Below, in pieces: positions 58,544 through 64,000 of a DNA stretch of 64,000 bases. The position numbers and the translations under genes are program-made. The stretch comes from an uncultured Ruminiclostridium sp. (GTDB lineage Bacteria; Bacillota; Clostridia; Oscillospirales; Ruminococcaceae). Position 1 is the stretch's first letter, and each line of letters begins with the position of its first letter. The stretch covers positions 1-64,000 of the forward strand of contig CATLBH010000005.1 in the NCBI GenBank assembly GCA_949878745.1, read 5' to 3'. Under the pieces are notes generated by a model. It did no database searches. It saw only the letters and a program-made list of their open reading frames with translations, and was not told where the DNA came from.

Positions 58544-59794
58544 TTATCTTCCAATAACTCTGTCGGCTTTCATAGGCAGCCGAGTGTCCAATTTCCAAAC
58601 GCCGTCCTCATATTTGACCGTAATCGGCAGCGTGTAGCTGTTTTCGCCGTCGCTCCAGCTTACCGCCGAAGTTACGTCAAAGGTGCTCATAGACCTGTTT
58701 TCATACTCCGCAAGGGAAAATTCCCCCATTTGTGGGAGCACCGCGCCGTTTATCAGGTATAGATGTCCGTCCTTTTCCACATAGCTTCTGTTCACGTAAA
58801 GCCTTATATAGCTTTCGGCGATTTCGGATGTAAAGGTGTCTCTTATAAAACCGCGCATTTCCTCAACGGTCATAAAGGGCTCCACCTCCAGGCCGTTGTA
58901 AAAGCCGTGGCCGTAGATATCGTTTTCAATGGTGACAAGCTGAGGGTTCCAATCGCCGTTTTGGTCCTTTACCGCTTCGGCGCTTCCGAATATCTTGTCC
59001 AAAGTGACTCTTTCGTCTATCAGAAGGCGGCTGAATACGGCGATTTCACCCGTTACGGTTTCGTCCTCATACATACGGACAACCCAGCCTCTTACGCCGT
59101 TAAGCATATCGTAGGAGCGCCATATATATTTGTCCCCCACCGTTCCCAACGCCACCACCTCCGCCGTGGTTTCGTCCAGACGGGTTATTACCGCGGAGGA
59201 AATATCTATAGTTACGGGGGTTTCTTTGTCTGATGCCAAAAGTTCCAGACCCTCTTCGCTTTCTTTTATAACCTCGGGGAGCATATTTTCAACTTCCTCC
59301 CCGTATTTATCCTCCCAGAAGGAATACTTGAAGCCCTCGTACATTCTCACCGTAAGTTCGTTCATATCCGAAGCGTATTCGGGATCAATAGCGACATATC
59401 CCGACACCGCCTCGCCCTTTGTGGGAATAAGGGTGTGGGCGCCAAAGAAAACGCTGTTCGCCGTTTCCGCCGCCTTAATTTTTTCCTTGAATTCCGAAAG
59501 GCGCTCCGCGTCCTCAACGGAGCCGGAGGGATAAGGGGCGGGGAAGCCGTCGGGAGTCGGAGCGGTTTCCGTGGTGATATCCTCCGTCCCGGCGGTTGTG
59601 GAAGAGGTGTTTTCGGGCTGATCTTCCACCGCGCTCACCCTGGCGGTGGTGGTTTCTTCTAATGGGAGACGTTGGGGATCCGAAGAAGGGGTCGTGTTGG
59701 TGAGGTTTGACTGATTGTTCGGCGCTTCCTCCGTTTTACAGGCGGAAAAGAGAAGCGCCGCGGCGATGGCCAAGGCTATTGTTCTTTTTTTCAT
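58544..59794 (-). CDS. Lipoprotein, possibly IseA-like
   Basis: 416 aa. A lipoprotein signal ends LLFSAC (Cys at about 19), followed by a Thr/Ser/Glu linker to about residue 90. A middle domain (about 95-250) has LTVRMYEGFKYSFWEDKYGE and GWVVRMYEDETVTG. The C-terminal part (about 270-410; MTVEEMRGFIRDTFTSEIAE and LPITVKYEDGVWKLDTRL) resembles IseA-type D,L-endopeptidase inhibitor domains, but this is a tentative match. It starts 11 bp after the GH26-like gene and is surely co-transcribed with it. Confidence 0.7.
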   Translation of the reverse strand: MKKRTIALAIAAALLFSACKTEEAPNNQSNLTNTTPSSDPQRLPLEETTTARVSAVEDQPENTSSTTAGTEDITTETAPTPDGFPAPYPSGSVEDAERLSEFKEKIKAAETANSVFFGAHTLIPTKGEAVSGYVAIDPEYASDMNELTVRMYEGFKYSFWEDKYGEEVENMLPEVIKESEEGLELLASDKETPVTIDISSAVITRLDETTAEVVALGTVGDKYIWRSYDMLNGVRGWVVRMYEDETVTGEIAVFSRLLIDERVTLDKIFGSAEAVKDQNGDWNPQLVTIENDIYGHGFYNGLEVEPFMTVEEMRGFIRDTFTSEIAESYIRLYVNRSYVEKDGHLYLINGAVLPQMGEFSLAEYENRSMSTFDVTSAVSWSDGENSYTLPITVKYEDGVWKLDTRLPMKADRVIGR

Positions 59795-59805
59795 ATGGAT
59801 CCTCT

Positions 59806-61425
59806 TTATTCAAATTTCGGTATTTCGTCCAAGGTGAGAAAATTCTTATGGTTATAAACCTGTTCCAGAATCACATTGGACGAATATTTCTCCGTGAGCC
59901 GACCGTTTTCGTCTATTAGCTTATCCCCGCTTCCCAAAGCGAACCAGAGCCAATGAGCGTTATCCTGTTCTAGTACGTCGGCGCCGGGCACCATGGCGCA
60001 TTCGTTTAAAGCCACAGCTCGGGAGGTGCCGTAAAAGGCGGTACCCATAAATCTTCCGTTTCCACTGTCACCCGTGATATTATAAACATTTTCACCAACG
60101 ATATCCACGTATTCGTCGCCGGGGTAATAATCCGCGCTTCCTCCGTTCCAGACCCAGATTATATTGTTCAGGCCGTGATATTCGTTTAATCTTGTTACCA
60201 TGCTGCGCCAAAGCCAGAGGTATCCCTCCGCACTGCCGCTCCACCAATATCCCACTTTTCCACCGTCCGACAACGGTGAAAACAGCACCGTCACGCCCTT
60301 ATTTTTCAGATATTCCAGCTTTTCCGCCATTCTGTCGATATCCCTTATAAGAAGGTAATTTTCTCTGGGTATTTCTCCGCTTCCGTAAAGCTGTTCTATG
60401 GTTTCCGCCGAGGCTAAGGAAATGTCCTTTTCGGTATCCACCCCGCTTATGCTGAAATCCGTCATAGACGAGAGGTAGTGGCTTTCCTCGTCCGGGGAGT
60501 ACCAGGTCCAGCAGTATCCCACCAGACCGCCGCTTTTGCTCCATTCTACCGCCAGATCAAAGTCGGTGTTGTTTTCGTCATAATAGGGGCTGTCGGGCTG
60601 AGCGCAAACCAGGTCGCCGACTCTCAGGGCGGGGAGTCTTCCCGTTTCCTCATAAATCGCCGCTATTTCCGCGTTGGTGCCCAAAGTGACCCGCTGTCCC
60701 GTAATCGTCTTTTTCCCGTAGATTTCGGAGAAAAAGTTCATGGTTTTTACGGTTTTCAAAGAAGCGTTCGGATTTATGGGGGCGTTGCTCATAACATAAT
60801 AGCTGTCGCTGACCGACTGTCCCTTTTCTATTATCACCTTGTCCATATAGGCCATTCCGAATTCCGACTGAAGGGTTATTCGGTTATCGCCTTTTTTAAG
60901 GTAAATTCCGTTAACGGTAAAGGGAGAAAAGGCGGTTATGTCCTTGGCGTAAATCACCCCCTTGGAAACTCCGTCGTAGGTGCTGTATTCCCCGTTGTCA
61001 TAGGGCGCTCCGCCCACAATCACGTTCACTCCGGTGTCGAAGGCGCACATTTGCAGCGTAAGCTTATAGTACTGAGTAGCGGGGACGCGCACGGTAAATG
61101 TGGCGTATTCGTGGCGGTCTATCTGAATGTATCCGTTTCCCTCATAGCCCATAAGGTAGTTATGCGGAGTGTTGTCGCACACCTGTTCCAACTGAAGGGT
61201 TTCGGAATACTCCTGTGGAGTTATGGGAAACTCTTTGGCCTCGTATTTATCGGGAGATGTAGTCTCGGGGGGCGAGGTTTCGGGAGTGGAGGAAGGCTCG
61301 GGCGTTTCCTCGGATATTTCGGTTATCGGCGACATACCGTAATCTATCTTGGAACAGCCGGAAAAAAGCGCCGTAACGGTAATAGTCAGCGCCGCCGCAA
61401 TAGGGAATAATTTTCCGCTTTTCAT
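59806..61425 (-). CDS. GH26-like lipoprotein with altered acid/base site
   Basis: 539 aa. Lipobox FSGC with Cys24, a Pro/Thr/Glu linker, a CBM35-like beta-sandwich (about 75-203), and a GH26-type barrel (about 220-539), the family of beta-mannanases. The nucleophile Glu is kept (E475 in LNEC), but the motif around the acid/base Glu, normally RPxHE, reads SPLSD at 383-387, putting Asp387 in its place. Start at 61425 follows GGAAG and gives the signal peptide; 61491 would overlap the upstream gene. Downstream of the FtsA-like gene by 53 bp. Confidence 0.85.
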   Translation of the reverse strand: MKSGKLFPIAAALTITVTALFSGCSKIDYGMSPITEISEETPEPSSTPETSPPETTSPDKYEAKEFPITPQEYSETLQLEQVCDNTPHNYLMGYEGNGYIQIDRHEYATFTVRVPATQYYKLTLQMCAFDTGVNVIVGGAPYDNGEYSTYDGVSKGVIYAKDITAFSPFTVNGIYLKKGDNRITLQSEFGMAYMDKVIIEKGQSVSDSYYVMSNAPINPNASLKTVKTMNFFSEIYGKKTITGQRVTLGTNAEIAAIYEETGRLPALRVGDLVCAQPDSPYYDENNTDFDLAVEWSKSGGLVGYCWTWYSPDEESHYLSSMTDFSISGVDTEKDISLASAETIEQLYGSGEIPRENYLLIRDIDRMAEKLEYLKNKGVTVLFSPLSDGGKVGYWWSGSAEGYLWLWRSMVTRLNEYHGLNNIIWVWNGGSADYYPGDEYVDIVGENVYNITGDSGNGRFMGTAFYGTSRAVALNECAMVPGADVLEQDNAHWLWFALGSGDKLIDENGRLTEKYSSNVILEQVYNHKNFLTLDEIPKFE

Positions 61426-61445
61426 TTTATCTTCCGCCTTTCCCG

Positions 61446-61472
61446 CCGATATAGTTTTTCGATATAGTTTTA
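61446..61472 (-). repeat. Short direct repeat before the GH26-like gene
   Basis: AAACTATATCG occurs twice, 14 bases apart, on the minus strand between the FtsA-like stop and the GH26-like start. It could be an operator or a -10-like region; nothing else supports a promoter. Confidence 0.35.
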
Positions 61473-61478
61473 TAGTGT

Positions 61479-63848
61479 TCACTCTTTCCAACGCACTATC
61501 GCCCTGTCACCCTCGTGAAGCTCCGCTCCGAAGCTTATTTCCATGCCGTTGAGAGTAAGCTCGATATCCCTTCCTCCGGGGTTTTTGGTGTCAAGATCGA
61601 CTTTATTCATAAGTTCCACAAAGGTATGAGGGGTACCGTCGGTTTTTTCGGGAAGCGTAAGGGGCTTTCCGTTAAGGGTGAGGGTAAGGGCGGGAACGAT
61701 ATCTATCGTCTCTCCGCTGTCCTCCTCGTTCTGCGCGTTCGCATCGGAATTATACCCGATTTCCGAAAGATCGGCGATATAGGCGGTATTTGTTTCCGCC
61801 GTCTTTACCGTTTCATATTCCTTTTTGGGGGCACTTGGGCGTACCGATTCGGCGGGAATTGCCGATACCGATGGGCGGGATTGCACCGAAACGCCGGAGA
61901 ACGGGGAAGAGGGGCGGTTTTCGGGTCTTAAAGCTTCGGCGGCCGGCGCTTCGGTTTTTACGGGAGAGGACGATTTCACCTCTTCACTGACTGCCCCCAA
62001 AAAATCGGAGGGGAAAGAAGACTGCGTGGTATAGGAGCTTTCTCTCGCGGCCTTACGCTCGCTCTCGGATAAAATCTTAAGAGTAATAACGTCCCCGTCA
62101 GACAGGAGGGAGGCTTCCTCCGCGAACCGACCGTTTATTGCAAAGCCTTCGGAATACTCAATCCCTATGGAATTAAGCAGGTCGCCCAAGGTGAGTATTC
62201 CCCCTGTGGTTATCTTGTCAAGAGGCTGGATTTCGTACTGAGGTGGTTTTTTAACGCCGTTTACATAAGCCTCTATACCGAATTTATACTGCTTGTCGCC
62301 GAAGCTTACGCTGCCCGAATGATATTTTCGGTAGTTTATCTCGTTTTTCAGCACCGCTCTGGCGTTGTCGCCGTTCTTGGCGGGGGTGAATTGAATCTGA
62401 TCCCCTTGGGTCACTATAGAGGTGAGTCCGCCGCCGTTGCCGTTTATCTTTATTTCCGAGGGGGTCATCATCGTGCCCTTTCGGAACACTTTGTTTCCGT
62501 TTACGGTAAAGGCGAGACCCTGTCCCGAATGTCCCATAATGTCCCCCGCCTTATAGCCCGCAAGGGACAATACCTGATATACGGTGAGCTTCTTGGTATC
62601 GAAAACTCTTATTTTCTTTCCGTTGACGTTGATAACGGAGAAATCGTAGCCCCTGTCTTCAAGGGCGGTAACGCCTATGCCCAAGGGGGTGATGAACTCC
62701 GCGCCCATATTGAAGTCGCCGGTATCCACGTCGCGTAAAAACTCCCCGCCGCCTACGGCGACTCTGTCCTCATTGATATCCAGCTTATCCGCCACAAGGG
62801 TGGTAAGTCCCTTTATAAGGCTTCCGCCGCCCACCAGGAACACCGCCTGGGGCGAACCGGAATTTATTCTCACAATGGTCTCGCAAATTGTGGAGGCCAA
62901 ATTATCCATACAGGGAAGTATTTTTTCGATAAATTCCTCTTGCGTTACCTGATGGGGAATACCGAAGATGTCCTTGTATGTAAACACCTCGTTATCCGAC
63001 GCGTCGTGCTTCATCTGTTCGGCCACGGCAAAGTCCACAAGGAAGCTTCTTATTATTTCCTCGGTGATTTCGTCGCCCGCCACCGTGGCCATGGCGTAGG
63101 CAATAATCGAGCCGTCCTTGGCTATGGCGATATCCGAGGTGCCCGCGCCTATATCCACCAAGGCAATATTTATCAGTCTTATTTCCGGGGGAATAATCAC
63201 GTTCATGGCGGCGATTGGCTCCAGCGTAAGGCTCTGAACCTCCAGCTTGTTAAGCTCCATTACCGAATAAAGGCTTTCCACCACTATACCCGGCAAAAAG
63301 GCCACAACCATATCAATCCCCGCGGTATTTCCCTTATGTCCGTTCAGGGATATCATTTTATAGTCGTCGAGACGGTACGTCACCACGTTATGACCAACAC
63401 AGTAAAAAAGCGTCTTTTCGTTCTGCATGGTTTCGTCAAGCTCGGCCTGAGCGGCGGACACCGTTTCCATTTCCATGGAGGCCACCATTTCCTCGGTAAT
63501 AATTTCGCTTCCCGACACATCGAATTCCTTGGAAATATTAACGGTTTTAAGAGCGCGTCCCGCGGCGGCGATGGAAGCCTTGGTGAGGGTTATTCCGTTG
63601 CGCTGTTCAAGCTTCTGTTTCACCTGTCCCACGATTTTGGCCACTTGTTTTATGTCCTCAATCTGACCGTCCACCATTGCGCGGCGAGTATGCGGCACGA
63701 CAACGCAGTCTATAACGTGATATTTTTCGTCGGCTTTTTCGCCGATTATGCCAACCACAGAGCGGGTACCTATATCCAAAGCGAATATTTTGTCTCCCTG
63801 GGTCTCCTGTTTCTTGGCGGCTTTTTTTAAAATCTGATCAATATCCAT
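61479..63848 (-). CDS. Long FtsA-like actin-fold protein
   Basis: 789 aa. Residues 20-385 are an FtsA/PilM-type actin fold: phosphate-1 loop ALDIGTRSVVG (24-34), phosphate-2 VDIGAGTSD (231-239) and adenosine motif VGGGS (339-343), with an inserted 1C-like subdomain (about 80-195). The second half has beta-grasp/SLBB-like units (YQVLSLAGYKAGDIMGHSG; LGDLLNSIGIEYSEGF) and a Ser/Pro/Glu linker before a last beta-grasp-like domain (about 715-789). Long versions like this occur in Clostridia beside shorter FtsA; role in division or envelope assembly is inferred. It heads an operon with two lipoproteins. Confidence 0.82.
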   Translation of the reverse strand: MDIDQILKKAAKKQETQGDKIFALDIGTRSVVGIIGEKADEKYHVIDCVVVPHTRRAMVDGQIEDIKQVAKIVGQVKQKLEQRNGITLTKASIAAAGRALKTVNISKEFDVSGSEIITEEMVASMEMETVSAAQAELDETMQNEKTLFYCVGHNVVTYRLDDYKMISLNGHKGNTAGIDMVVAFLPGIVVESLYSVMELNKLEVQSLTLEPIAAMNVIIPPEIRLINIALVDIGAGTSDIAIAKDGSIIAYAMATVAGDEITEEIIRSFLVDFAVAEQMKHDASDNEVFTYKDIFGIPHQVTQEEFIEKILPCMDNLASTICETIVRINSGSPQAVFLVGGGSLIKGLTTLVADKLDINEDRVAVGGGEFLRDVDTGDFNMGAEFITPLGIGVTALEDRGYDFSVINVNGKKIRVFDTKKLTVYQVLSLAGYKAGDIMGHSGQGLAFTVNGNKVFRKGTMMTPSEIKINGNGGGLTSIVTQGDQIQFTPAKNGDNARAVLKNEINYRKYHSGSVSFGDKQYKFGIEAYVNGVKKPPQYEIQPLDKITTGGILTLGDLLNSIGIEYSEGFAINGRFAEEASLLSDGDVITLKILSESERKAARESSYTTQSSFPSDFLGAVSEEVKSSSPVKTEAPAAEALRPENRPSSPFSGVSVQSRPSVSAIPAESVRPSAPKKEYETVKTAETNTAYIADLSEIGYNSDANAQNEEDSGETIDIVPALTLTLNGKPLTLPEKTDGTPHTFVELMNKVDLDTKNPGGRDIELTLNGMEISFGAELHEGDRAIVRWKE

Positions 63849-63897
63849 TTTTTTCTCCCCGAATTTTTTATTTTTGTGAAGAAAGGTTTAAGAAACT

Positions 63898-64000
63898 GAT
63901 CCAATAGGGATTGGTATAACACATCGTGTGTTAAAAATCCTTGACGGGCTTATCGCGTAAGCTGCCCGCCTGCAGATTTTTGCATTGTCATCAACAAAAT
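63898..64000. repeat. Right-edge repeat remnants: hairpin end and E-family core
   Basis: CCAATAGGGATTGGTATAAC (63901) is the end of a C-type hairpin. From about 63929, GTGTGTTAAAAATCCTTGAC, a GGGC...GCCC hairpin, CCTGCAGATTTTTGCATTGT and CATCAACAAAAT match the core of E1 and E2, running off the window. It lies upstream of the FtsA-like gene. Confidence 0.6.

Overview
The window looks like a chromosomal segment of a flagellated, anaerobic, gut- or rumen-type Firmicute in class Clostridia, probably an Oscillospiraceae/Ruminococcaceae relative. The evidence is the clostridial-type flagellar operon order with FliY, CheC and CheD, the plsX-rnc-smc and infC-rpmI-rplT gene orders, TrmFO, strong AGGAGG ribosome binding sites, TTGACA-17-TATAAT promoters, and glycoside hydrolases of families GH127 and GH26. 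Genus cannot be told from sequence alone.

Layout: 1-143 holds the 5' end of an IS630-like transposase and its promoter. 144-10138 (minus) is a housekeeping block: smc, an Elp3-like radical SAM gene, rnc, plsX, trmFO and topA. 10.5-16.2 kb has a SpoU-family RNA methyltransferase, a plus-strand membrane protein, the infC-rpmI-rplT translation operon with a textbook promoter and a long leader, a Cys-cluster protein coupled to tcdA, and a LysR regulator. 16.2-17.2 kb is almost entirely small palindromic elements. 17.2-20.9 kb (minus) is a compact run of an unrecognised gene, an FlxA-like gene and a GH127 gene behind a good sigma-28 promoter.

21.6-52.6 kb (minus) is one very large motility region read from flgB: flgB-flgC-fliE-fliF-fliG-fliH-fliI-fliJ-fliK-flgD-(flagellar operon protein)-flgE-flbD-motA-motB-fliM-fliY-cheY-fliO-fliP-fliQ-fliR-flhB-flhA-fliA-flgF-flgG-cheC-cheD, ending in a VanY-type peptidase. 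It encodes rod, MS ring, C ring, export gate and ATPase, hook, stator, the motility sigma factor and the CheY/CheC/CheD adaptation enzymes. Flagellin, caps, cheA, cheW, fliL, flhF and flhG are not here. Extra promoters before fliH, fliK and motB suggest the block is transcribed in several overlapping units.

53.7-58.2 kb (plus) carries a PilZ/YcgR-type protein, a membrane GGDEF diguanylate cyclase, a ParA ATPase with an AT-hook-like tail, and a degenerate ComFB-like protein. Together these look like a c-di-GMP signalling and localisation set. 58.5-63.8 kb (minus) is an apparent operon of a long FtsA-like actin-fold protein, a GH26-like lipoprotein whose acid/base glutamate is replaced, and a second lipoprotein.

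The most unusual content is a population of small non-coding elements: (i) paired hairpins joined by a constant GTGYTTYGGGTG linker but with interchangeable arms; (ii) MITE-like elements with GGAACCGCTGATTAAA ends, one of which sits inside a paired-hairpin element whose uninterrupted relative is also in this window; (iii) MITE-like elements with GAACCTGTC-type ends and a TTA/TAA target duplication, one of which abuts the parA stop codon. Several of these share an internal TTGA-hairpin-CTGCG core whose arms also vary.
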